Notes under the pieces: model-generated | What the model was told of the DNA's origin: nothing | What the model saw: only the letters and a program-made list of their open reading frames with translations | Database searches by the model: none | Origin: Bacteroidota bacterium | Lineage (GTDB): Bacteria > Bacteroidota > Ignavibacteria > Ignavibacteriales > Ignavibacteriaceae | Assembly: GCA_022573715.1 (NCBI GenBank) | Contig: JACZTL010000001.1 | Span: forward strand, 222,471 to 286,470 | DNA: 64,000 bases | Reading direction: 5' to 3' | Program-made: the position numbers and the translations under genes | Part shown: piece by piece, positions 33,873 to 42,297 of the stretch | Layout of the letters: every line of letters begins with the position of its first letter | Position numbering within the stretch: the stretch's first letter is position 1

Positions 33873-34334
33873 CTATTGTAATTGATTGTTCCCCGGTTTT
33901 GATAAAGGTAATTTATTGTTATTTTTTAAATCATAAATATAGCCGAGTAATTTCAAATTCTTTTTTGGGTCTACGGAAATTATGCCCGGTCTTTTTAATA
34001 CTCTTAATTTAGTATTGTCAATCCATTCAATTTTATCGCTTCTGCCCTTGTCTTCAAAAACAATTTTATCATTATTTAAATCGTAAATAAAAAACTTTGA
34101 TTGAGGAGTTGAGTTCTCAGTTGTTTGTATTTCGGTTTTATAACAGATAACAAATGCAGAATCGGAAGAAAACATATAACTTATATTGTCGGAATATTTT
34201 TCTTCGGCTGTTTTTAGGTAGGATGCTTTTTGATTATCAGCTTTATACCCGTTATTATAATTGGAACAAGAAGGTATAAAAATTGTTATTAAAAATATGA
34301 ATATGGAAAAAAGAGAAAATTTGTTCTTCTGCAT
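33873..34334 (-). CDS. Small lipoprotein C, upstream of propeller C
   Basis: This is a lipoprotein of 153 residues with signal peptide and lipobox IFIPSC. The mature chain is beta-rich, with KFFIYDLNNDKIVFEDKG and KIEWIDNTKLRVLKRPGIIS suggesting two blades or a small sandwich. It is unlike lipoproteins A and B in sequence. It precedes the propeller gene by 34 bases, the same arrangement as in the 4.2-kb units but without a methyltransferase gene. No family is recognised. Confidence 0.75.
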   Translation of the reverse strand: MQKNKFSLFSIFIFLITIFIPSCSNYNNGYKADNQKASYLKTAEEKYSDNISYMFSSDSAFVICYKTEIQTTENSTPQSKFFIYDLNNDKIVFEDKGRSDKIEWIDNTKLRVLKRPGIISVDPKKNLKLLGYIYDLKNNNKLPLSKPGNNQLQ

Positions 34335-34491
34335 TAGAAGTGCTCAAATTATTTTATAGACAAAAATAGATAGTTTAAATTCAGATATAAATGTAAATTT
34401 GCTTTATTTTTTTTTAATATGCAAGTTATATTTTCATCTTTTAATTTTCAAAAAAAAATTCCATTAAAAATATCTTTATTATTTTGTTAAT

Positions 34492-36336
34492 ATGATCAAA
34501 AAAATATCCTTACTTATATTAATTTCCATTTTTGCCGGCAACGCTCAGGTAAAAAACAACACCAATAATCTATATTTATTGGGACAGTCATATATGCGGG
34601 GTGCACAGTATAAGGACGCAAAAGATATATTCGAGAAAATTTACAAACAACAGCCCGCCAATTACCAATACTTTAATTCTTTAAACCAAGCGTATCTTCA
34701 ATTAAAAATGTATAAAGAATCTGTGGGTTTAATAAACATAAAGTTACAAAAAACCCCAAATGATATTAATTTATACGGACTTTTGGGGGCAACTTTCTAT
34801 TTATCGGGTGATGAGAATAAAGCATTTTCAATTTGGGATGAAACATTATCAGATGTTAAACAAAACTATGTTAACTATAGAATAATTGCCAATTACGCCA
34901 TTGAAAGAAGGGCTTTTGAAAAAGCAATAGATTATCTTCAAGCAGGGAAAAAGATATCGAATGATCCCAAGTTTTTTTCTTTTGACTTGGGTAATCTTTA
35001 CACGCTTACAATGCAGTTTGAAAACGCCGCAAGAGAATACTGCACAATCCTGGCAAACAACCCCAAACAATTAAGAGTTGTTGAATCAAAAATATTAAAT
35101 TATGTTGGCAAACCAAATGCATTAAACACAACAATTAAAGTAGTAAAAAATTGGAATGAAAATAGGAATATCAATTTTTCATTTCTGCTTGCAAAACTTT
35201 ATCGAGAAAATAACGAAGACGAAAAAGCTTTTGAAGTGTATTTGAAAATTGAGAAGGAACAAAATTCAAACGGACGCCAATTAATAACTTTTGCAAATGC
35301 ACTTTTAACCGAGAATAAATATACTTTGGCATCAAAGGTTTACAACAAAATTATAAGCGATTATAAGAATTCACGTTATATTTCATCGGCAAAACTGGGA
35401 TACATAAAATCATTGGGTGCTGAACTTTGGGAAAAGATAAAAAAATCCAGCCCAGCTTGGAAACCGTATTATAAAATAAGAAATAATTATCCGGGAAAAA
35501 CCGAAGAAGTAATTTCTACCTATATGCAGTTAATAAAGAATTACAAATTATCGGAAGTGGGGACGGAAGCTTTTTTAAGAATAGGCGAGATAAATCTTAA
35601 AATTAAAAAAAATCTTGTTGAAGCCATTTTTAATTTTTCAAACATAATTAACAATTACCCTACTTCCAGATTTATCCCCGATGCTTTTAATTTAAGAGGA
35701 CAAGCATTTATTAAAAACGGGGAAATGGAAAAGGCTTCTTCCAATTTTAATTTTATGACAAATGATAGAAGAATATCTCTTCCGATGAAAAATGCTGCAA
35801 AATTTCAATTGGCAAAAATCAACTTTTACAATGGAAATTTTGAAAAAGCAGTAAATCTATTAAATCAAATCATTAAAAATAAAAATGACAATTCATCAAA
35901 TGACGCTTTAGAACTTTCATTGTTGCTGTATACCACAAAAAGTGATTCTGTACATTTATTAAAATTTGCCGAAGTTGATCTTTTAATCACTCAAAATAAT
36001 TTTGATTCTGCATATTTTTTACTAAAAAAAATATACACCGATAAAAGTACTTTCTTTGTTTTAAAATCTATTGCAAAGTTCAGATTTGCACAAATAGAAA
36101 TAGCATTGGACAGTTTACCAAATTCTCTCATTACACTTTCAGAAATAATAAAAGATAAAAAAAGGAACATTTTTGCTGATAAAGCGTTATTTTTAAAAGG
36201 TAAAGTATATCAATTTGGCTTGAATGATAAAAATGAAGCCGTTAAAATGTATTATGAGTTGTTAACAAAATTTCCAAATTCTATTTATGTTGACAAAGCA
36301 AGGAAATTAATAATAAAATTAAAAAATAAGCAATAA
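34492..36336 (+). CDS. Exported TPR-repeat protein
   Basis: This is a tetratricopeptide-repeat protein of 614 residues with a signal peptide (residues 1-18, ending AGNAQ). TPR-like helix pairs run through the chain: [85 protein letters not shown] and [19 protein letters not shown] proteins act as binding scaffolds, often in outer-membrane assembly or secretion. Only two bases separate its stop from the clpX start, so the two are cotranscribed, which is unusual for an exported protein and a cytoplasmic unfoldase. The upstream 150 bases are AT-rich without a clear promoter. Confidence 0.85.
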   Translation: MIKKISLLILISIFAGNAQVKNNTNNLYLLGQSYMRGAQYKDAKDIFEKIYKQQPANYQYFNSLNQAYLQLKMYKESVGLINIKLQKTPNDINLYGLLGATFYLSGDENKAFSIWDETLSDVKQNYVNYRIIANYAIERRAFEKAIDYLQAGKKISNDPKFFSFDLGNLYTLTMQFENAAREYCTILANNPKQLRVVESKILNYVGKPNALNTTIKVVKNWNENRNINFSFLLAKLYRENNEDEKAFEVYLKIEKEQNSNGRQLITFANALLTENKYTLASKVYNKIISDYKNSRYISSAKLGYIKSLGAELWEKIKKSSPAWKPYYKIRNNYPGKTEEVISTYMQLIKNYKLSEVGTEAFLRIGEINLKIKKNLVEAIFNFSNIINNYPTSRFIPDAFNLRGQAFIKNGEMEKASSNFNFMTNDRRISLPMKNAAKFQLAKINFYNGNFEKAVNLLNQIIKNKNDNSSNDALELSLLLYTTKSDSVHLLKFAEVDLLITQNNFDSAYFLLKKIYTDKSTFFVLKSIAKFRFAQIEIALDSLPNSLITLSEIIKDKKRNIFADKALFLKGKVYQFGLNDKNEAVKMYYELLTKFPNSIYVDKARKLIIKLKNKQ

Positions 36337-36338
36337 AG

Positions 36339-37592
36339 ATGAGTAAAAAAGAAAACCAAAAAATAGTTAAATGTTCATTTTGTGGAAGAAGCGGGAACGA
36401 AGTTGGCAGTATGATAGCCGGACCAGATGTTTATATTTGCGATGTTTGCGTTGGCAGCAGCGTGGACATATTAAAAAATAATTTAGCCGCATACAGCAAT
36501 TCAAATTCAAATTTGGCGAACATACAAAAACCGGAATCTATCAAAAAATCATTAGATGAGTATGTTATCGATCAGGAAAAAGCTAAAAAGACTTTAGCCG
36601 TTGCTGTTTACAATCATTATAAAAGAACAAGTAAAAAGAATTCTTTTTTTGAGCTTGATGATGTAGAAATTGAAAAAAGCAATATATTAATGTTAGGTCC
36701 TACAGGTGTTGGAAAGACACTTCTTGCAAAAACACTCGCTAAAATTCTTGATGTACCTTTTGCAATCGCAGACGCAACAACTTTAACAGAGGCAGGTTAC
36801 GTTGGTGACGATGTGGAAACAGTGCTTGTTCATCTTCTGCAGGCAGCGGATTACAATCTTGAAAGAGCACAGAAAGGAATTGTTTATATAGATGAAATTG
36901 ACAAGATAGCGCGCAAGAGTGAAAGTACCTCAATCACAAGGGATGTCTCAGGCGAAGGAGTTCAACAGGCACTTTTAAAAATACTTGAAGGTACTATTGC
37001 CGGTGTGCCGCCAAAAGGCGGGAGAAAACATCCCGAGCAAAGTTTAATAAATGTAGACACAAAAAACATTTTGTTTATTCTTGGCGGAACTTTTGCGGGA
37101 ATTGATAAAATAATTGCTGCGCGGTTAAACAAAAACAAAATGGGCTTTTCTGCTGATGTAAAAAAAATTAATGCAAACGACGATTATTTGGTTGAACAAA
37201 TTTTACCGGAAGATCTTCTTCGTTTCGGCTTGATACCCGAATTAATCGGCAGGATTCCAGTCGTTGCACCTTTACAGACACTCTCAATCGAAGCATTAAA
37301 AAATATTTTAATAAAACCTAAGAATGCGATACTAAAACAATACAAAAAGCTTCTGCTTATGGACGGTGTAGAGCTTGAGTTCGATCCTTATTCAATTGAT
37401 TCAATAGTTGAAAAAGCAATAACTCGTAAAACCGGTGCACGCGCCTTAAGATCAATAGTTGAAGAATTTATGCTCGATATTATGTACGAACTGCCTATGA
37501 AGAACAATGTAGAAAAATGCTTAATCACAAAAGATGTTGTTGAAAAAGGGGCAGAACCAATTTACATTGAACAGGACAGAAAGTCGGCTTGA
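36339..37592 (+). CDS. clpX: ATP-dependent Clp protease ATP-binding subunit ClpX
   Basis: This is a cytoplasmic AAA+ unfoldase that feeds tagged or native substrates to ClpP. It is complete, 417 residues. The zinc-binding domain has Cys12, Cys15, Cys34 and Cys37. Walker A GPTGVGKT starts at 120, the pore loop is GYVGDDVE, and Walker B is VYIDEIDKI. The arginine finger region and small domain ([20 protein letters not shown]) follow. [11 protein letters not shown] segment is where ClpX has its ClpP-docking loop. clpP is not in this window; usually it lies just upstream of clpX, but here that place is taken by a TPR gene two bases away. Confidence 0.97.
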   Translation: MSKKENQKIVKCSFCGRSGNEVGSMIAGPDVYICDVCVGSSVDILKNNLAAYSNSNSNLANIQKPESIKKSLDEYVIDQEKAKKTLAVAVYNHYKRTSKKNSFFELDDVEIEKSNILMLGPTGVGKTLLAKTLAKILDVPFAIADATTLTEAGYVGDDVETVLVHLLQAADYNLERAQKGIVYIDEIDKIARKSESTSITRDVSGEGVQQALLKILEGTIAGVPPKGGRKHPEQSLINVDTKNILFILGGTFAGIDKIIAARLNKNKMGFSADVKKINANDDYLVEQILPEDLLRFGLIPELIGRIPVVAPLQTLSIEALKNILIKPKNAILKQYKKLLLMDGVELEFDPYSIDSIVEKAITRKTGARALRSIVEEFMLDIMYELPMKNNVEKCLITKDVVEKGAEPIYIEQDRKSA

Positions 37593-37644
37593 CTTATTTT
37601 ACTATTTGTTCAAATTATTCTTTTCAAAACAATTCAAACCCTAA

Positions 37645-38898
37645 ATGCTAAAAAGAATTTTAATATTATTTATTTTTACTCCTGCTTTATTCGCTCAGTC
37701 AAAGCTTTTGATAAATATGGACTTTAATCAAACCGATCACTTAAAAGCTTACGGAATAACATACAATGCTTTGGGAAAAGGACTGAAAGCAGACTGGCTT
37801 TTAAACTATAAAGGCGGTTCTTTTCTAATAGATTATACTCAGCAGCTTGCAGACGAATGCAGAATTGAAGGTGTCTCATTTGTTTTTTTAGATGCCGTTA
37901 AGACGGCAGAAATATATTCAGTGGTTCAAAGCAAAGATAATAATATGAATGTAGTTAGATTGGAAAAAGCACCGCGGATTGCCGTCTATGTTCCCCCTGG
38001 TTTTCAACCATGGGACGATGCAGTGACAATGGTTCTTGAATATGCCGGAGTCCCATATACAAAAATATGGAACGATGAAATTTTACGGGGTGATTTATCA
38101 AAATACGATTGGGTTCATCTTCACCACGAAGATTTTACCGGGCAATACGGAAAATTTTACGCAAGCTTCAGTAATGCACAATGGTATATCGACAATCAAA
38201 TATTATACGAAAACAATGCAAAGAAAAATGGGTTCAAGAAAGTTTCCCTAATGATGAAAAAAGTTGCCGAAGATTTAAAAAACTATTTGGGTAACGGCGG
38301 TTTCCTTTTTGCAATGTGTTCGGCAACCGACAGCTACGATATTGCCCTTGCTGCACACAACGTTGATATTAGTGCAAGTATGTACGACGGCGATGCGGCT
38401 GACCCTGATGCACAAAGCAAACTGGTTTTTAACAACACTTTGGCGTTTACAAATTTCAAATTGGAAAAAAATCCTTATGTTTATGAATACAGCAACATAG
38501 ATATTCAACCATTAGAGATCGGTAACGAAGAAAACGATTACTTTACATTATTTGAGTTTTCTGCAAAATATGACCCTATACCTACAATGCTAACTCAAGA
38601 CCATGTAAGTGTAATTCACGGGTTTATGGGACAGACAACAATGTTCAGAAAGGAAACAATAAATAAATCTGTAATTATTTTAGCTGAAAGAGAAGGAACG
38701 GACCAGGTTAAATACATTCACGGAAATTTCGGAAGAGGAACATTTACATTTTATGCAGGACACGATCCCGAAGATTATCGTCACGCCGTCGGTGATCCGC
38801 CGACTGATTTATCATTGTACAAAAATTCTCCCGGTTACAGATTGATATTGAACAACGTTCTTTTCCCAGCAGCAAAAAAGAAGAAACAAAAAACGTAA
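37645..38898 (+). CDS. Conserved Bacteroidota secreted protein (often labelled asparagine synthetase B)
   Basis: This is a secreted protein of 417 residues with signal peptide LILFIFTPALFAQ. It is strongly conserved: NHLKAYGI-type start (TDHLKAYGITYNALGKGLK), DWLLNYKGGSF, YDWVHLHHEDFTGQYGKFYA, GGFLFAMCSATDSYDIALAA, FTFYAGHDPEDYRHAVGDPP and the end NNVLFPAAKKKKQKT. From memory, close relatives in Bacteroidota often carry the name asparagine synthetase B, but nothing here looks like the AsnB glutaminase or ATP-pyrophosphatase domain. The sequence CSATDS after GGF and the HEDFTGQYGKF block look like a catalytic or binding core of a glutamine-amidotransferase-like fold. Substrate and function are unknown. 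Confidence 0.85.
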   Translation: MLKRILILFIFTPALFAQSKLLINMDFNQTDHLKAYGITYNALGKGLKADWLLNYKGGSFLIDYTQQLADECRIEGVSFVFLDAVKTAEIYSVVQSKDNNMNVVRLEKAPRIAVYVPPGFQPWDDAVTMVLEYAGVPYTKIWNDEILRGDLSKYDWVHLHHEDFTGQYGKFYASFSNAQWYIDNQILYENNAKKNGFKKVSLMMKKVAEDLKNYLGNGGFLFAMCSATDSYDIALAAHNVDISASMYDGDAADPDAQSKLVFNNTLAFTNFKLEKNPYVYEYSNIDIQPLEIGNEENDYFTLFEFSAKYDPIPTMLTQDHVSVIHGFMGQTTMFRKETINKSVIILAEREGTDQVKYIHGNFGRGTFTFYAGHDPEDYRHAVGDPPTDLSLYKNSPGYRLILNNVLFPAAKKKKQKT

Positions 38899-38996
38899 AA
38901 AATGTATGATTGTATGAATATATGAATGTTTTTTTTACATTCAATCATACAGCCATTCATTCATACCTCTTAAAATATTTGAGGAATTATCAAAGA

Positions 38997-39653
38997 ATGA
39001 AACACATTACAATTAAGAATACAGATCAACAAATCCCTGTCGGTAAAATGGTTTGTGTGGGAAGAAACTACAGTGAACACGTAAAAGAACTTGGGAACAA
39101 AGTGCCTGAAAAACCCGTGGTATTTTTAAAACCGAATTCATCTTTAATCTTTTCGGGTGACAAAATTATATACCCTACATTTTCAAACGAAATGCACCAC
39201 GAAGTTGAACTGGTTTTGTTGATCGGTAAAGAGATAAAAAACGCAAATCCAGGAAAAGCCGAAGATGCTATTGAAGCGTATGGTGTAGGTTTGGATATGA
39301 CTTTAAGGGATCTGCAGACAAAATTAAAAGAGAAAGGGCATCCGTGGACAATTGCAAAAGGATTTGACACATCTGCTGTTGTCTCTGATTTTATTTCAAA
39401 AAGAGAATACACTTTAACATTGGACGAAAAAATTATTTTAAGTGTTAACGGTGTAAAAAGACAGGATGACTTATTAAATAAAATGATATTCTCCCCTGCA
39501 GAGATAGTTGAATATTTATCTTCTTTAATGACACTTAACAAAGGTGATATAATTTTTACAGGCACACCGAAGGGAGTGAGCAAAGTAAATAAAGGTGATA
39601 AAATTTTTGCACAGATTTCAGGCATTGCAGAACTTAGCTGCGAGGTGGAATAA
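38997..39653 (+). CDS. Fumarylacetoacetate hydrolase (FAH) family protein
   Basis: This is a cytoplasmic hydrolase or decarboxylase of 218 residues of the short FAHD1/YcgM type, acting on acylpyruvates or oxaloacetate-like diketo acids with Mg or Mn. Family motifs are MVCVGRNYSEHVKELG, PVVFLKPNSSLI, HHEVELVLLIGKEI with the metal-binding Glu pair, GYGVGLDMTLRDLQ-type sequence, GHPWTIAKGFDTSAV and GDIIFTGTPKGVSKV. The ATG at 38997 is chosen; the reading frame to 38910 crosses an inverted-repeat spacer and gives non-family sequence. The 98-base spacer upstream has imperfect inverted repeats of TATGATTG. Confidence 0.9.
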   Translation: MKHITIKNTDQQIPVGKMVCVGRNYSEHVKELGNKVPEKPVVFLKPNSSLIFSGDKIIYPTFSNEMHHEVELVLLIGKEIKNANPGKAEDAIEAYGVGLDMTLRDLQTKLKEKGHPWTIAKGFDTSAVVSDFISKREYTLTLDEKIILSVNGVKRQDDLLNKMIFSPAEIVEYLSSLMTLNKGDIIFTGTPKGVSKVNKGDKIFAQISGIAELSCEVE

Positions 39654-39733
39654 AATTTATAAAAACTTGGTTTCCTCTTTGGGGTCTCAAGGGCAAGAAA
39701 TCGGGTTTTTTTATTATAGATTTTAGTTTCTAT

Positions 39734-39761
39734 AAACCCAGTTTTTTAAAAAACTGGGTTT
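39734..39761. terminator. Bidirectional terminator
   Basis: AAACCCAGTTTTTT / AAAAAACTGGGTTT forms a 14-bp near-perfect stem between convergent genes ending at 39653 and 39779. T-rich runs flank both sides. An additional AAATCGGGTTTTTTT tail lies just upstream at 39698-39713. Confidence 0.85.
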
Positions 39762-39778
39762 CTTTTTTAAACTTTCTT

Positions 39779-40285
39779 TTAAAAAACAAAATTATAACCC
39801 AAATCAACATTCACACCGAAATTTACATTTCTCCCGAAAAAATCCGATGAAAAAGATTCGGCGTAAGGACCGATTCTCATGAAAAAGTGCCCTCCTTTTT
39901 TATTTAAAATCATTACACCTGCAGTGGATGATAAATATGTTAATTTTAGTTTATCTGTTACTCTATTTTGAAAAGAACCAATAAAACTAAGAGTAAAATT
40001 CTTTTTATCTAAAAGATGGTAATTAATTCCGAAAGACAAATTCATGCCTCTGGAAGAAGGGATAATAAGAAGTGTAACCGGTCTACCAATGGATGTTCCA
40101 AACGAAAAATGTTTACTGAATAAAATCCGTCCCCCCATTCTTAAACCGCTTACTTTACCAATTCCGATGTTTAAATCAAATTTGTGGGTTTGATTCTTTG
40201 TAGTATTATTATTGGAAGTGGTTGACTGCGAGTATAAGTTTAGTGATAAGAAAACAATACATAACAAAATAATCAGAAACTTCAT
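39779..40285 (-). CDS. Small outer-membrane beta-barrel protein
   Basis: This is an exported protein of 168 residues. The signal peptide is LIILLCIVFLSLNLYSQ. The mature chain has about eight amphipathic strands (KFDLNIGIGKVSGLRMGG, FSFGTSIGRPV, FGINYHLLD, FTLSFIGSFQNRV, HFFMRIGPYAES, NFGVNVDLGYNFVF) and ends in Phe, typical of an eight-stranded barrel. GGAGGG at the right distance fixes the start at 40285 rather than 40297. It has no known function. It is followed on the minus strand by the terminator at 39734 and preceded by ruvA in the same direction, 46 bases away. Confidence 0.8.
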   Translation of the reverse strand: MKFLIILLCIVFLSLNLYSQSTTSNNNTTKNQTHKFDLNIGIGKVSGLRMGGRILFSKHFSFGTSIGRPVTLLIIPSSRGMNLSFGINYHLLDKKNFTLSFIGSFQNRVTDKLKLTYLSSTAGVMILNKKGGHFFMRIGPYAESFSSDFFGRNVNFGVNVDLGYNFVF

Positions 40286-40331
40286 ATTACCCTCCACTGT
40301 TTTTAAGAGATGACACCTCTTAAAAAAATAT

Positions 40332-40913
40332 TTATTTACTTAACAAAGAAAGAGATTCTTTCAGCAGTTCTTCTATGCCAATATTTGGTTTTTTGGTCAA
40401 TATTTCTCTTACCACTATTTCAGCTTGTTTTAAGTTATAACCAAGAGTAGATAAAGCGGCAACAGCTTCTGTTCTTATGCTTGAAGCCGGGGTGCTTCCT
40501 TCAAGTTCAACAATATCAGCTACTTTATTTCTTAATTCCAAAGTAAGACGCTCTGCTGTTTTTTTGCCTATGCCCGGTACGGCAACTATTCTGCTAACGT
40601 CACCGGATTGAAGGGCGTATCTTAAATCTTCCACTTTTATTCCCGATAAAATGCTCAAAGCAATTTTAGGTCCCACCCCGCTTACGGAAATAAGAAGCTC
40701 AAACATTTGCTTCTCCGTTTCGGTAAAAAAACCGTAAAGCTTAATTGAGTCTTCTTTAACATTCGTGTGAATAAACAAAGAAACAGTTTCTTTATCCGTG
40801 ATCTCTTCAAATGTGGTTAATGTAATGTAAACGGAATATCCCACACCGTTCACATCAAAAATTAAGTGGGTGGGTTTTAAAGAAATTATTTTACCTGTTA
40901 AATAGCCTATCAT
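40332..40913 (-). CDS. ruvA: Holliday junction branch migration protein RuvA
   Basis: This is the junction-binding subunit of RuvAB, 193 residues, full length. Domain I begins MIGYLTGKIISLKPTHLIFD. Domain II has the helix-hairpin-helix pairs (ISVSGVGPKIALSILS and IVAVPGIGKKTAERLTLELR). Domain III (EAVAALSTLGYNLKQAEIVV) binds RuvB. It follows ruvC by 17 bases. ruvB is not in the window. Confidence 0.97.
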   Translation of the reverse strand: MIGYLTGKIISLKPTHLIFDVNGVGYSVYITLTTFEEITDKETVSLFIHTNVKEDSIKLYGFFTETEKQMFELLISVSGVGPKIALSILSGIKVEDLRYALQSGDVSRIVAVPGIGKKTAERLTLELRNKVADIVELEGSTPASSIRTEAVAALSTLGYNLKQAEIVVREILTKKPNIGIEELLKESLSLLSK

Positions 40914-40930
40914 TTCTTCAACAATTTATT

Positions 40931-41467
40931 TTATGAATTTATTACTCTCTCAGGAAAAGCTTCTACAAAAGCCTTCCAACTACCGCCCTTTTTTGTAGGG
41001 CTTTTCATTTTAAAAATATGACACAAAGCAATTGCAAGTGCATCGCTTTCATCGTAATTCATTTTCTCTTCAAGCTTTAAAATATTTTTCACCATGTAAT
41101 TTACCTGTTCTTTTGCCGCTGCACCGTTGCCCACAACTGCTTTCTTTACTTCACGAGGTGAATATTCATTAACGGGGATTTTGTTATGTGCGGCTGCAAG
41201 CATTGATACTCCGCGAACGTAACTTATTTTTAAAGTTGACTGTACGTTCTTTCCGTAAAAAGCAGTTTCAATTACAAATTCATCGGGCGAATACTTTTTA
41301 ATTAACTCGTTTAATTCATCGTATATAATTTCAAGCTTTTGTGAAAGTGATTTAACCGAAGGAAGTTTAATCACTCCGCTTGTGGTGCGTGTGATAACGT
41401 TTTTATCATTTTTAATTACAGCATAACCTGTAAAATTAGAGCCTGGGTCTACACCTAGTATTATCAT
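40931..41467 (-). CDS. ruvC: Holliday junction resolvase RuvC
   Basis: This is the endonuclease that resolves four-way junctions, 178 residues. Four acidic positions are present: Asp in ILGVDPGSNFTGYAV, Glu in FVIETAFYGKNVQS, and the C-terminal pair in NYDESDALAIALCH. VVGNGAAAKEQVNYMV is the usual DNA-contact helix. It lies 90 bases downstream of yebC and 17 bases upstream of ruvA, the common yebC-ruvC-ruvA order. Confidence 0.97.
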   Translation of the reverse strand: MIILGVDPGSNFTGYAVIKNDKNVITRTTSGVIKLPSVKSLSQKLEIIYDELNELIKKYSPDEFVIETAFYGKNVQSTLKISYVRGVSMLAAAHNKIPVNEYSPREVKKAVVGNGAAAKEQVNYMVKNILKLEEKMNYDESDALAIALCHIFKMKSPTKKGGSWKAFVEAFPERVINS

Positions 41468-41557
41468 TCATTATCCTTTTTTAAGGAATAACATTGTTTC
41501 AGTAGTACTTTAAAGCAATAACAAAAAGAGATCCCTAAATAAATTCGGAATGACAAA

Positions 41558-42295
41558 TTATATTTGTTCTACTTCTTCAAAATCCGCATTTGAGTAAACA
41601 TTTTGAACATCGTCATTATCTTCCAAAGCTTCTATCAAATTTACGACTTTTTCGGAAGATTCTCCTTCAACTTTTACAGAATTTTTTGCAATCCACTGGA
41701 GAGAAGCATTTTCAATTTCAAGTCCTGAATCAACAAGTTTTTTTCTTACATTTTCAAATGCTTCAACCGGAGTAACTACTTCAATAAATTCTTCTTCTAT
41801 TTCCAAATCCTCAGCACCGTCGTCCATTACAAGTTCTAAAATTTCTTCTTCTGTTTTACCCTGAACGGGCATTGTAATTACACCTTTATGTTCAAACATC
41901 CAGGCAACAGAACCGGTTTCTCCTATGCTTCCGCCTGCTTTGCTGAAAATGTGTCTTACTTCTGCAACGGTTCTATTTTTATTATCCGTAGCAACTTCAA
42001 CAAGTATTGCTAAACCACCGGGTGCATAACCTTCATACATTAATTCTTTATATGTAACGCCTTCTAATTCCCCGGTTGCCTTTTTAATTGCTCTTTCAAT
42101 ATTATCCTGGGGCATGTTTGCAGCTTTAGCATTATCAATTGCAAGTCTTAATCTTGGGTTACCGGCAACATCCCCGCCGCCGCTTCTTGCGGCAACAGTT
42201 ATTTCTTTAATTAATTTGGTAAATATTTTTCCTCTTTTAGCATCTATTACAGCTTTTTTTCTTTTAGTTGTAGCCCACTTTGAATGACCTGACAT
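41558..42295 (-). CDS. yebC: YebC/PmpR-family regulator
   Basis: This is a 245-residue protein of the YebC (TACO1) family, implicated in translation of hard-to-translate motifs and, in some bacteria, in transcription. It starts with MSGHSKWATTKRKKAVIDAK and shows IERAIKKATGELEGV, YEGYAPGGLAILVEV and FSKAGGSIGETGSVAWMF. Length is normal. It starts two bases after the recJ stop codon on the same strand. Confidence 0.96.
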   Translation of the reverse strand: MSGHSKWATTKRKKAVIDAKRGKIFTKLIKEITVAARSGGGDVAGNPRLRLAIDNAKAANMPQDNIERAIKKATGELEGVTYKELMYEGYAPGGLAILVEVATDNKNRTVAEVRHIFSKAGGSIGETGSVAWMFEHKGVITMPVQGKTEEEILELVMDDGAEDLEIEEEFIEVVTPVEAFENVRKKLVDSGLEIENASLQWIAKNSVKVEGESSEKVVNLIEALEDNDDVQNVYSNADFEEVEQI

Positions 42296-42297
42296 TT

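Noticed and set aside
38910..38996. N-terminal extension of the FAH-family protein
   Set aside because: It covers an inverted-repeat spacer and gives sequence unlike the family. The ATG at 38997 gives the usual start.
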